This document shows, piece after piece, positions 19,719 to 28,276 of a DNA stretch of 64,000 bases. The DNA is from Kangiella sp. HD9-110m-PIT-SAG07 (GTDB lineage Bacteria > Pseudomonadota > Gammaproteobacteria > Enterobacterales > Kangiellaceae), in NCBI GenBank assembly GCA_003370465.1, contig QQTG01000022.1, forward strand, positions 1-64,000, given 5' to 3'. Under the pieces are notes generated by a model. It worked only from the letters and a program-made list of their open reading frames with translations, did not search any database and had not been told where the DNA came from. Within the stretch, counting starts at the first letter, position 1. The number at the start of each line of letters is the position of its first letter. Position numbers and translations under genes: made by a program.

Positions 19719-19740
19719 AACTTGTAATTCATTATAAGTT
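19719..19740. repeat. Palindrome just upstream of coaBC
   Basis: AACTTGTAAT and ATTATAAGTT form a 10-base inverted repeat with one mismatch and a 2-base centre. It ends 16 bases before the coaBC ATG and lies about 20 bases after an isolated perfect TATAAT (19694-19699). The placement fits an operator over the transcription start. The binding protein is unknown. Confidence 0.45.
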
Positions 19741-19756
19741 AAATCAATCGGTTAGC

Positions 19757-20965
19757 ATGAGTTTGCAAGGTAAAAAAATCCTGTTAGGAATAACGGGTGG
19801 CATCGCTGCGTATAAAAGCGCTGAACTGAGTCGGCTGTTAATTAAAGCTGGCGCAGAGGTTCGTTGTGTCATGACAAAAGGTGCTAAAGCGTTTATCACG
19901 CCGATGACTTTTCAGGCCCTCACAAGTAACCCTGTGCATGAGCACTTACTCGATCCTGACGCTGAGGCGGCTATGGGACATATTGAGTTGGCACGCTGGG
20001 CGGATTTAGTGCTGATAGCGCCAGCGACTGCGGATGTTATGTCTAAATTGGTCTCTGGTAGCGCTGATGATTTGTTAACGACCTTATGCTTAGCCACAGC
20101 TGCCCCTGTCGCTATAGCACCAGCGATGAACCAGCAAATGTGGGCAAACCCTGCAACACAAGCGAACGTTGCGACATTACTTGAACGTGATATTAGTCTT
20201 TGGGGACCTGATTCAGGAGACCAAGCCTGCGGTGATTTTGGCCTTGGAAGAATGTTGGAACCACAGAGTTTATTGCAACATATAGAGCAGTTTTTCTATC
20301 AAAAGATTTTAAAAGGCCAGCACTGGGTTATCACCGCTGGCCCGACCGTGGAAGCGATTGATCCTGTGCGCTACTTAGCTAACCGAAGTTCGGGTAAGAT
20401 GGGTTACGCGATTGCAGAAATGGCGGCTAAGGCTGGTGCTGAAGTTACGCTAGTCAGCGGGCCGGTATGTTTAGCAGCGCCGTTCGGAGTTAACAGAGTA
20501 AGTGTCGAGAGCGCTGAGGCCATGTTAGCTAGCGTAAAAGACGCTGTGACAGAGCACTCGGTATTTGTATCTTGTGCTGCGGTTGCTGATTATCGACCGA
20601 AAGACGTTGCCAACGAAAAAATGAAAAAATCGGGCGATGAAGGATTAGTCATGGAGTTGGCGCAGAATCCAGATATTTTGAAATGGACGGCACAAGAAAG
20701 CGGGGCGTTTTGTGTTGGTTTTGCTGCTGAGACACAAAATGTTAGTGAGTATGCTAAAGCTAAAATGGAGCGGAAAGGTATTACCATGATTTGCGCCAAC
20801 GATGTCAGCCGGTGCGACATTGGCTTTTCCTGCGATGATAATGAGCTTTCGGTTTTTTATCGTGAGCAAGGGGACGTAAAACAACAGTCGATTGGCCCAG
20901 CGAACAAATCACTGGTAGCTGAACAACTAATACAATTAATTGACAACATTCGCCAATCAAAATAA
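19757..20965 (+). CDS. coaBC: Bifunctional phosphopantothenoylcysteine decarboxylase / phosphopantothenate-cysteine ligase
   Basis: Two consecutive steps of coenzyme A synthesis. 402 residues. The N-terminal FMN-dependent CoaC half starts GKKILLGITGGIAAYKSAEL and has the active-site His in GHIELARWAD (near 75) and Cys in QACGDFGLGRM (near 158). The C-terminal CoaB half (from about 190) has the ITAGPTVEAIDPVR and NRSSGKMGY motifs of the CTP-dependent ligase. Usually followed by dut; here the next gene is the phosphomannomutase, 36 bases on. Confidence 0.97.
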   Translation: MSLQGKKILLGITGGIAAYKSAELSRLLIKAGAEVRCVMTKGAKAFITPMTFQALTSNPVHEHLLDPDAEAAMGHIELARWADLVLIAPATADVMSKLVSGSADDLLTTLCLATAAPVAIAPAMNQQMWANPATQANVATLLERDISLWGPDSGDQACGDFGLGRMLEPQSLLQHIEQFFYQKILKGQHWVITAGPTVEAIDPVRYLANRSSGKMGYAIAEMAAKAGAEVTLVSGPVCLAAPFGVNRVSVESAEAMLASVKDAVTEHSVFVSCAAVADYRPKDVANEKMKKSGDEGLVMELAQNPDILKWTAQESGAFCVGFAAETQNVSEYAKAKMERKGITMICANDVSRCDIGFSCDDNELSVFYREQGDVKQQSIGPANKSLVAEQLIQLIDNIRQSK

Positions 20966-21001
20966 TTAATGGGCGTTTTACTGGAGTGTGAGGAGTCTTA
21001 G

Positions 21002-23494
21002 ATGGCAAAAGGTAAAAGTTTAACCAACTTTTTTATTGTGCCTTTAATAATTGGTCTAGTGATATTAGTCGGGGTTTCTGCAAGTCTGTATTACCTTGGA
21101 ATTCAAGACCCGCTAGAGAAACAGGCGCAGCAACTATTGGCTTCTCGTACTGCCGAGCGGGCTAACTTAATTCAACAGCGAGTAGACCAAATACAAGCAA
21201 CGCTCGATCTCGCAGGACAATCTGTTTTCGGTGAAGACGATAAGGATGTCGTTGAAAAGTTAAAAAAACAGGTGCCTCAGCTGGATAAGGTGGTTGTATT
21301 TGAAGACGCTTCACTACAACCTGCTAATGATACTGATCCTGTAATCACACATGTCGTTGTTGATTTGCTCAAACGAACTTCTCAGGGTGAGTCCACACCT
21401 CCCGAGCTTATTCTAAATGATGGCAAAGCGAATTATATTGCCTTCACTGAAAAACTTGCTGACGATCGACTTGTTTTAGCGACAGTAAGTTTATCGCAAA
21501 TTAAGTCTCTGCTGGGCAAGGCTGACAGTCAGAGTCGTTTAGAGCTTAAGCAAAGCTTTGGTAATACCTCACATGTGGTTGCTTATGTCGGTGATGCCCC
21601 AGCTGAGGGTAAGCCGCTTATAGAGTCTGCCAAGTTTGGGGCCAACTGGTCTTTAGCGCTGTGGCAGCGAGTCGGGGCTTTTTCTACTGATGTAGGACAG
21701 TTACCTTTATTGCTATTTATCGCCGCAGTCATTGCATTTTTGATTGTGGGGCTAATGCCGTTGCTGAGCATGAAGCGTTTATTTAGTAATGACGCACGTA
21801 AATTTATTAAAGGCGTTAAAGATAGTAACGTCGCGAGCAAAAAGTACCAGTTGACCTTTTTTAATGATTTAGCCGCGGGTTATGCGCGTGTAGCGAGTGG
21901 TGCTGCCTCAAGCGATGAAATTGCTGATGACGAGGAAGGCGATGTCAATGTGGATGAGGCGGCTGATGAGCCTAGTTCAAAGCGTCGTCGCGCCCGTCCG
22001 CTGATTAACCCAGATAGCGATGACTCGAAAAGCAGCGAGTCTAAGACAGATAAGTCTTCAGGACAAGGTTCGAAGCATGATGGTGCTGTGGCGAAGGATG
22101 TGAACGAAGACGCTGTGTCGCACAGTATTACCCCAGAAATTTTCCGTGAGTATGATATTCGGGGAGTTATGGGGGAAAGCTTAGACTACGGCACCGTGTA
22201 TGTTATCGGTAAAGCTATCGGCAGCGAAGCTTACTCTCGTGGTGAGCAAAGTATTATCGTGGGGCGCGATGGTCGCTTATCAAGTCCAGAGCTACACAAA
22301 GCTTTAACAGAAGGCCTATTAGCGAGCGGTCGTGATGTTATTGACTTGGGTATGGTTCCTACTCCATTAGTCTACTTCGGTGCCCACACTTTAGGCTCTC
22401 GATCAGGCGTTATGCTTACTGGCAGCCATAATCCACCTGAACATAATGGTTTAAAAGTTGTGCTTGCGGGCGAAACGCTTTACGGCAAAGATATTCAAGA
22501 GTTATTGAAACGCATTCAAATGCAAGAGTTTTTCAATGGAAAAGGTAATTATAGCAAGTCATCCATTGAGCAAAACTATCTTGAAAGGTTGGTTGGGGAC
22601 GTTAAGTTGGACAAACCGCTTAAAGTAGCCGTCGACTGTGGTAATGGCGTTACTGGAGAGTTTGCGCCTAAAATGTTACAAGCTCTGGGATGTGAGGTTA
22701 TTGGTCTGTATACCGATATTGATGGTAACTTCCCGAATCATCATCCAGACCCGAATTCCGCGACTAATTTAGAAGCTTTGATTGAGATGGTGACGTCAGA
22801 AAAAGCCGATATTGGCTTAGCGTTTGATGGCGATGGTGATCGCTTAGGAGTGGTTGACAACAGAGGTAAGATTATTTGGACAGATCGCTTGATGATGCTT
22901 TTCGCGCAAGATGTGCTATCGAGGAACGCTGGCGCGGAAATCATTTATGACGTCAAATGTACGCGCTTCTTGAAAGACGTCATTACGCAGTCCGGTGGAC
23001 AGCCATTGATGTGGAAAACAGGCCACTCTCTGATGAAGGCGAAGATGAAAGAAACAGAAGCGCCGTTTGGTGGTGAAGGTAGTGGGCATTTGTATTTCAA
23101 CGAGCGCTGGTATGGCTTTGATGATGCCCTTTACGCTGCTGCACGGTTGCTAGAAATTTTGGCAAAGGCCGAAGCTACTGCTTCGGAAGTTTTTGAAGAG
23201 CTTCCAGAAGGTTTGTCATCAGAAGAAATTAATGTCCCAGTACCGGATAAAGTAAAGTTTAAGCTGATTAAAGCACTTATCGCTAAGGGCGAGTTTGGTG
23301 ATGGTGAAAAAACCACAATCGACGGCTTGCGAGTTGATTATAAACACCGCTGGCTGTTGGCTCGTGCTTCGAATACCACGCCAAGTATTGTGGTGAAGTT
23401 TGAAGCAGACAACGAAGTTTCATTAGAAGCGGTGAAAGATAAGTTGCGAACTCAGCTATTAAAAGTAGCACCAAAAATAAAACTTAATTTTTAA
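21002..23494 (+). CDS. algC: Membrane-anchored phosphomannomutase/phosphoglucomutase (AlgC type)
   Basis: Interconverts mannose-6-P/1-P and glucose-6-P/1-P for LPS and exopolysaccharide precursors. 830 residues. The N-terminal extension has two membrane helices (about 9-31 and 238-262) bracketing a periplasmic region of about 200 residues. A charged linker (about 300-375) follows. The C-terminal enzyme of about 450 residues has active-site Ser in MLTGSHNPPEHNG, metal loop DGDGDRLG and sugar motif GGEGSGH. The position after coaBC matches pseudomonads, where long AlgC forms also occur. GAGGAG precedes the ATG. Confidence 0.92.
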   Translation: MAKGKSLTNFFIVPLIIGLVILVGVSASLYYLGIQDPLEKQAQQLLASRTAERANLIQQRVDQIQATLDLAGQSVFGEDDKDVVEKLKKQVPQLDKVVVFEDASLQPANDTDPVITHVVVDLLKRTSQGESTPPELILNDGKANYIAFTEKLADDRLVLATVSLSQIKSLLGKADSQSRLELKQSFGNTSHVVAYVGDAPAEGKPLIESAKFGANWSLALWQRVGAFSTDVGQLPLLLFIAAVIAFLIVGLMPLLSMKRLFSNDARKFIKGVKDSNVASKKYQLTFFNDLAAGYARVASGAASSDEIADDEEGDVNVDEAADEPSSKRRRARPLINPDSDDSKSSESKTDKSSGQGSKHDGAVAKDVNEDAVSHSITPEIFREYDIRGVMGESLDYGTVYVIGKAIGSEAYSRGEQSIIVGRDGRLSSPELHKALTEGLLASGRDVIDLGMVPTPLVYFGAHTLGSRSGVMLTGSHNPPEHNGLKVVLAGETLYGKDIQELLKRIQMQEFFNGKGNYSKSSIEQNYLERLVGDVKLDKPLKVAVDCGNGVTGEFAPKMLQALGCEVIGLYTDIDGNFPNHHPDPNSATNLEALIEMVTSEKADIGLAFDGDGDRLGVVDNRGKIIWTDRLMMLFAQDVLSRNAGAEIIYDVKCTRFLKDVITQSGGQPLMWKTGHSLMKAKMKETEAPFGGEGSGHLYFNERWYGFDDALYAAARLLEILAKAEATASEVFEELPEGLSSEEINVPVPDKVKFKLIKALIAKGEFGDGEKTTIDGLRVDYKHRWLLARASNTTPSIVVKFEADNEVSLEAVKDKLRTQLLKVAPKIKLNF

Positions 23495-23528
23495 AAACGA
23501 TTGATCACAACACAAATTTGAGAGACAC

Positions 23529-24122
23529 ATGACAACAAGAAATTCATCCAAAAGAAAGAATGAAATCTTGCAAGCATTAGCATTGATGCTTGAAAAAGAT
23601 CCAGGGGAACGTATTACTACGGCAAAGCTAGCGAAAGAGGTGGGAGTCTCGGAAGCTGCGCTCTATCGTCACTTTCCAAGTAAAGCCAGAATGTTTGAGG
23701 GGTTAATCGAATTTACTGAGGAGGCGATATTCTCACGAATGAATTTAATCGCTAAAGAGCAATCGGATTTAGATACTCAGTGCCAACAAATCTTAGGTTT
23801 GATACTAACCTTCGCGAGCCGCAACCCTGGGATTTGTCGCTTGCTAACGGGCGAAGCCTTATCGGGCGAGCATGAGCGCTTACGAGGGCGAATTAGCCAA
23901 CTGTTCAACCGAATCGAAACACAAGTTAAACAGCTCTTTCGCCAACATGAAGTCGAAACAAAAGGTAAGTATACGCCAGAGGTTGCGAGTCGTGCTAATT
24001 TGTTGGTCGCTGTAGTGGAAGGTAGAATTCAACAGTATGTTAGAACTGACTTTACCCAGTCTCCGTTAGCCAGCTGGGATAATCAGTGGCAACTGCTGCA
24101 GTCGATTACAGCAGTTGATTAA
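23529..24122 (+). CDS. slmA: Nucleoid occlusion factor SlmA (TetR family)
   Basis: DNA-binding protein that blocks FtsZ ring assembly over the chromosome. 197 residues. The N-terminal helix-turn-helix ([25 protein letters not shown], written here in two parts: [13 protein letters not shown] and [12 protein letters not shown], about 28-52) is the TetR type; the C-terminal all-helical domain dimerises and binds FtsZ. Full length, and in the coaBC-slmA-pyrE neighbourhood seen in E. coli. It faces the DUF4124 gene tail to tail with an 8-base gap. No SlmA consensus site (GTGAGTACTCAC) was noticed nearby. Confidence 0.94.
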   Translation: MTTRNSSKRKNEILQALALMLEKDPGERITTAKLAKEVGVSEAALYRHFPSKARMFEGLIEFTEEAIFSRMNLIAKEQSDLDTQCQQILGLILTFASRNPGICRLLTGEALSGEHERLRGRISQLFNRIETQVKQLFRQHEVETKGKYTPEVASRANLLVAVVEGRIQQYVRTDFTQSPLASWDNQWQLLQSITAVD

Positions 24123-24130
24123 GAGCAAAA

Positions 24131-25096
24131 TTAGCCTTCGCTTTGTGAAATATACTGAATGAATTCTTGTTTAAGCTGGGTGATGGTGTTGCTGTCGCAT
24201 AACTTTTTCCCAGCTTCGCTATCTTTGCACTGAACCTCTAACACGATTTGCATCGAGTTTTCCTTAGCGGGAATTCGTGTGATGGAAAGCCCAAGCTGTT
24301 CATCTGTTTGGGGCTTGCTAGAAATAATCAAACTATCTGTAACTATCTCAAGCTTGTTTGATGCATTTTCATGGGCAAAGATCTGCGCCAATTTCCAAGA
24401 GCGCTCGCAGGCACGAGAGTTTTCACAGAGCATTTGGGTCGCAGTTGGTATGGAACGCTGATCTTGGGCATATCTTTCAACCATGCGCATCGCTTGCAGT
24501 TCTTTAAAGCGCACTAAATCACTCTTAAACTGCTCCTCAATCGCTTTAACTTGCTTATTATAGCGGTCGATAGAAGCATTGTTTTCATTGATTTGCTCTT
24601 TGGTTGCGTCGATTTGGCTCAGTACTGATTTAGGAATGGCTTTACCTTTACGCTCAAAGTTTGCCGCGCTCGATTGCAGATCGGTTAACTTTTTGTCTAA
24701 TGTTTTATTATGGCCATTTAAAATAGAAATATTAATGTCGAGAGAAGCTGTTTGGTTCTCTTCAGTGCGCTTAATATCATCGATGGTGCGATACTGACGA
24801 AGTAACATGCGATCATGAAGTCGAGCTTTACGTTCTTTGGCTTGCTGCTTGGCCAGTTTTTCCTGACGAACTCGCTCTGCTTGTTTTTCTTCTTTAGTCA
24901 TCATGGCGGGGACGCGCTCTATCAAGCGTCCGCTTTCATTAATAACCTCATAGCCTGATTTTAGCGCCGAGTTAGGAAGGTAGTCTTTAACCACAAGACG
25001 TCCATTGCTATCTTTAAAACGATAAAAGTTTTTAGCGTCGACGGCAGCCGCAGCAACTACAAGAGTGAGAAATAAAAGTAAATGTTTCAGACTCAT
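24131..25096 (-). CDS. DUF4124 domain-containing exported protein with coiled coil
   Basis: 321 residues. Signal peptide (MSLKHLLLFLTLVVAAAAVDA), then a DUF4124-like module (FYRFKDSNGRLVVKDYLP...GYEVIN). A long charged coiled coil follows (about 70-205) and a C-terminal globular part with four Cys (CENSRAC and CKDSEAGKKLC). Likely periplasmic. The function is unknown; the module occurs in many gammaproteobacterial envelope proteins. It starts 45 bases after pyrE on the same strand and may be co-transcribed with it. Confidence 0.75.
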   Translation of the reverse strand: MSLKHLLLFLTLVVAAAAVDAKNFYRFKDSNGRLVVKDYLPNSALKSGYEVINESGRLIERVPAMMTKEEKQAERVRQEKLAKQQAKERKARLHDRMLLRQYRTIDDIKRTEENQTASLDINISILNGHNKTLDKKLTDLQSSAANFERKGKAIPKSVLSQIDATKEQINENNASIDRYNKQVKAIEEQFKSDLVRFKELQAMRMVERYAQDQRSIPTATQMLCENSRACERSWKLAQIFAHENASNKLEIVTDSLIISSKPQTDEQLGLSITRIPAKENSMQIVLEVQCKDSEAGKKLCDSNTITQLKQEFIQYISQSEG

Positions 25097-25141
25097 GATA
25101 CTCCAATAAAAAGGTTTATAATCAACCGTTAAATTAAGAAA

Positions 25142-25786
25142 CTACTCGACCCCATAAGTTTCACGGTAAGTGAGAACTTTTGGGTAGAAGTCGCTAAATT
25201 TAGGGTGATCTTTTAAATAATTTAGCAGATCTGCTAACTTTATAATAGAAAATACTGGAATTCCGTAATCCTGTTCAACTTCTTGCACCGCAGATAACTC
25301 ACCAGTGCCTTTTTCTTGGCGATCCAGCGCAATTAGTACTGCTTTAGGAGTTGCACCATTTTGTTTGATGATATCAATCGATTCTCTAATCGCTGTACCA
25401 GCGCTGATAACATCATCAATAATTAAAACATCCCCGCGAAGCTCACTACCAACAATATTACCGCCTTCCCCATGGTCTTTCTTTTCTTTTCGATTAAAAC
25501 TGTAGGGTGCTGATATATCGTGATGATCGGCTAGCGCCATTGTTGTACAGCTAACCAATGGAATACCTTTATAGGCAGGGCCGAAAACCACATCAAAAGG
25601 AATCTTCTGCTGTACGATGGTTTGGGCATAACAGCGACCTAGCTGGGCCAAGTCAGCCCCGCTGTCAAATAATCCTGTGTTAAAGAAGTACGGGCTAACA
25701 CGGCCACTTTTTAGCGTAAACTCTCCGAACTTAAGAACATTTTTAGATAGTGCCAGCTCGATGAACTGCTTTTGGTAATCATGCAT
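25142..25786 (-). CDS. pyrE: Orotate phosphoribosyltransferase
   Basis: Joins orotate to PRPP to form OMP in pyrimidine synthesis. 214 residues from ATG 25786 ([13 protein letters not shown]), which matches the E. coli protein in length and start. A TTG eight codons upstream is less likely. PRPP-binding motif [15 protein letters not shown] near 122-136; flexible catalytic loop [13 protein letters not shown] near 96-108. The E. coli-type leader attenuator was not seen in the 237 bases upstream. Confidence 0.96.
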   Translation of the reverse strand: MHDYQKQFIELALSKNVLKFGEFTLKSGRVSPYFFNTGLFDSGADLAQLGRCYAQTIVQQKIPFDVVFGPAYKGIPLVSCTTMALADHHDISAPYSFNRKEKKDHGEGGNIVGSELRGDVLIIDDVISAGTAIRESIDIIKQNGATPKAVLIALDRQEKGTGELSAVQEVEQDYGIPVFSIIKLADLLNYLKDHPKFSDFYPKVLTYRETYGVE

Positions 25787-26023
25787 GGTAGTGATGCTGA
25801 GGTTTGTCAATATAATCAGGCGTCTATAATAACCTTATTTGGCGGCAAAAAAAACTGGGAAAGAGTGGGAAAGAAAGTCGCTTTTAAATGATGAAAATTG
25901 GATAGTGGGATGATAATAACTCGGTGTGACACGATTCCAATGAATTTATTGTATTGTTTATAGGGTGCAATAAAACTACTGGAGAGTTTCTGCCGTTATA
26001 TTAAAACTGTTCAGGTGAGACGC

Positions 26024-26344
26024 TTAAGTGAACTCTAGTGCAATTTTGTCGTCTTCTACTCGAATGACTCGCATTGGGTGTAAGACCATTTGTTCAAGGT
26101 CTTCACCTAGAATACCCTCAATATGGACTTTGACGCAGTCTCCTTTCTTTAGGCCTGTTTCCTGGTTATTCTTAACCAGAATACCGCCCTCGGAAATGTC
26201 TAAGCTCTCGGAAATTAATACGTCGGAATCTTGTCGCCTTATGGCAACTGGAAGGTGTATGCATACTCTAAAGAAACGTCTCGCATCACTGGAGTTATCA
26301 GTTAACGAAGTGGCTTCAATCGGACTATCTTGCTCTACTCTCAT
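26024..26344 (-). CDS. PilZ domain protein
   Basis: 106-residue single-domain PilZ protein. It has the cyclic-di-GMP binding signature: RRFFR (RxxxR) near 22-26 and DISEGG (D/NxSxxG) near 50-55, with 23 residues between them. No partner domain. It lies downstream of rsmA but after a terminator, so it is probably a separate gene. A link to the pilus genes 22 kb away is only a guess, because PilZ proteins act in many c-di-GMP pathways. Confidence 0.9.
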   Translation of the reverse strand: MRVEQDSPIEATSLTDNSSDARRFFRVCIHLPVAIRRQDSDVLISESLDISEGGILVKNNQETGLKKGDCVKVHIEGILGEDLEQMVLHPMRVIRVEDDKIALEFT

Positions 26345-26392
26345 AGTCTACTCCTCATAATTTCTACATCCCTGTAGTAAGTTAGACTAAGC

Positions 26393-26420
26393 AAAAAGTG
26401 TGAAGAAGTCCACACTTTTT
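26393..26420 (-). terminator. Terminator overlapping the rsmA stop
   Basis: AAAAAGTGTG pairs perfectly with CACACTTTTT across an 8-base loop. Read on the minus strand it begins at the last base of the rsmA stop codon and ends the lptD-surA-pdxA-rsmA transcript. Confidence 0.8.
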
Positions 26421-27229
26421 TAGTCGTGCTGATTTTCGATAAAATGACAAATATTAATAAAATCATTGAGCGTGAGACGTTCTGCTCGCTCTGTTGAACT
26501 GATACCAATCTGCTCAAATTGTTCTTGCGCTACCCAATCTTTAAGGCTGTTACGGATCGTTTTTCGACGCTGATTAAAGGCTGCCGTAACTACTTTAGCC
26601 AGCAAGTCTGCGTCATTAACTGGGTTTTGAATCTTTGTGTGCGGCATTAGGCGTACAATGGCAGACTCAACTTTAGGTGCCGGCGAGAAAGCGCCGGGCG
26701 GTACAACAAATAGCATATCGGCTTGGCAGAAATATTGTGCCATGACACTAAGTCGACCGTATTGCTTGGTATTCGCTGAAGCACACAATCGCTCTACGAC
26801 TTCTTTCTGAAGCATAAAATACATGTCATGGATGACGTGGCGCTGCTCAAGTAAGTGGAAAATAAGTGGTGTTGAAATGTTATAGGGCAGATTACCGACG
26901 ATTCGCAACTTTTGTTCGGAGTTTTTAAGTTGCGTAAAGTCAAACTTCAAGGCATCACTTTGATGAATGGTGAAGTGATCATTGTTACCGAACCTATCTT
27001 CAAGGCGAGGGATGAGGTCACGATCGAGTTCAACCACTTCAAGTTTACCGGCTTTATCCAGAAGATGTTCGGTGATAGCTCCTAACCCTGGGCCAATTTC
27101 AACAATATGGTGTTGTTCTTGCGGCGCTATGGCGTCAACAATCCGGGAAATGTAGTGATTGTCTGATAAGAAGTTTTGACCGAAACGCTTGCGCGCCTGA
27201 TGGCCTTGAACAATTTTTGAGTTTGCCAT
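26420..27229 (-). CDS. rsmA: 16S rRNA dimethyladenosine transferase
   Basis: Methylates two adjacent adenines near the 3' end of 16S rRNA (KsgA). 269 residues. RKRFGQNFLSD near the start; SAM-binding motif VEIGPGLGAITEHLL near 43-57; catalytic IVGNLPYNISTPL (NLPY motif). The last gene of the lptD-surA-pdxA-rsmA unit. In E. coli apaG and apaH follow; here a terminator follows and then a PilZ gene. Confidence 0.97.
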   Translation of the reverse strand: MANSKIVQGHQARKRFGQNFLSDNHYISRIVDAIAPQEQHHIVEIGPGLGAITEHLLDKAGKLEVVELDRDLIPRLEDRFGNNDHFTIHQSDALKFDFTQLKNSEQKLRIVGNLPYNISTPLIFHLLEQRHVIHDMYFMLQKEVVERLCASANTKQYGRLSVMAQYFCQADMLFVVPPGAFSPAPKVESAIVRLMPHTKIQNPVNDADLLAKVVTAAFNQRRKTIRNSLKDWVAQEQFEQIGISSTERAERLTLNDFINICHFIENQHD

Positions 27230-27236
27230 GATGAGT

Positions 27237-28232
27237 TTAAGGCTGTTTATTGCGCCGAATTAAGTCTTGGGTGAATTGTAACGTATATTGCATGCTTCCG
27301 ATATCAGCAATGTTCCTGCCGGCAATATCAAGCCCGGTGCCATGGTCGACCGATGTCCGAATATAGGGCAAGCCGAGGGTAACGTTTACGGCTTTGCCGA
27401 AACCTTTGTACTTTAGCGTGGGTAAGCCTTGATCGTGGTACATGGCTAAGACAGTATCCACTTCGCTAATTTTATTCGGTTGGAAAGCGGTATCCGCGGG
27501 CAATGGGCCAATCAAGGTGGCGTCGAGAGTTTGGTTAAGTTTGTTTAACGTCGGAGTAATGATGCGAGACTCCTCAGTGCCCAGATGATCATTTTCACCA
27601 GCATGAGGGTTCAGTCCACAGACGAGGATCTTCGGGTGCTGGATATTAAACTTCTTACGCAACTCAGCATCAATAATAGTAATCACTTCTGTGAGAAGTT
27701 CTGGGGTAATGGCATCAGGCACATGTCGCAGAGGTAAGTGTGTTGTGGCTAGAGTGACTCGTAAACCATCGGTCGCCAGCATCATGACCACTTTTTGGCA
27801 ACCGCTACGTTCTGCAAAAAACTCAGTATGTCCTGAAAAGGAAAGCCCCGAATCGTTAATAATACCTTTATGCACCGGACCAGTTAAGATCGCATCAACC
27901 TTGCCGCTTTGCGCCAAATCATTCGCAACTGCCAGAGTTTTAAGTACGTAATCAGAATTATCGACGTTAAGCTCACCGAAGCATGGTGTCGCAGCTAATT
28001 TTTGCGGGATAACCCACAAGTGCCCAGGGCTGTGTTGCTGTGGAGCCGCCGAAGCTTCAAACTCGGTTAGTTCAAGCGGTAACTCGGTTGTCTTTGCCGC
28101 GAGGAGTAACAGGTCAGGGTCGGCACAGACGATAATTTGGTCGGCACATGGAAGCTGTGCCATTTTGACAAGAATTTCGGGGCCGATTCCGGCGGGCTCT
28201 CCCGCCGTAATCAGTATTTTTGCAATATCCAT
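27237..28232 (-). CDS. pdxA: 4-Hydroxythreonine-4-phosphate dehydrogenase
   Basis: NAD-dependent step in pyridoxal 5'-phosphate synthesis. 331 residues. N-terminal ITAGEPAGIGPEI; metal/substrate His residues in FSGHTEFFAER, CGLNPHAGENDHLG and AMYHDQGLPTLKY; C-terminal TSVDHGTGLDIAG. Full length. Ends 7 bases before rsmA. Operon order lptD-surA-pdxA-rsmA is standard for gammaproteobacteria. Confidence 0.97.
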   Translation of the reverse strand: MDIAKILITAGEPAGIGPEILVKMAQLPCADQIIVCADPDLLLLAAKTTELPLELTEFEASAAPQQHSPGHLWVIPQKLAATPCFGELNVDNSDYVLKTLAVANDLAQSGKVDAILTGPVHKGIINDSGLSFSGHTEFFAERSGCQKVVMMLATDGLRVTLATTHLPLRHVPDAITPELLTEVITIIDAELRKKFNIQHPKILVCGLNPHAGENDHLGTEESRIITPTLNKLNQTLDATLIGPLPADTAFQPNKISEVDTVLAMYHDQGLPTLKYKGFGKAVNVTLGLPYIRTSVDHGTGLDIAGRNIADIGSMQYTLQFTQDLIRRNKQP

Positions 28233-28276
28233 TTTGAAATATCCAGTTCGCGACTTGTGGATATCAAGCGAGAGGT

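Noticed and set aside
23529..24122. Generic TetR drug regulator
   Set aside because: Sequence and the coaBC...pyrE neighbourhood fit SlmA.
25804..25830. Plus-strand promoter TTGTCA...TATAAT near the pyrE start
   Set aside because: Spacer is only 15 bases and there is no plus-strand gene downstream.
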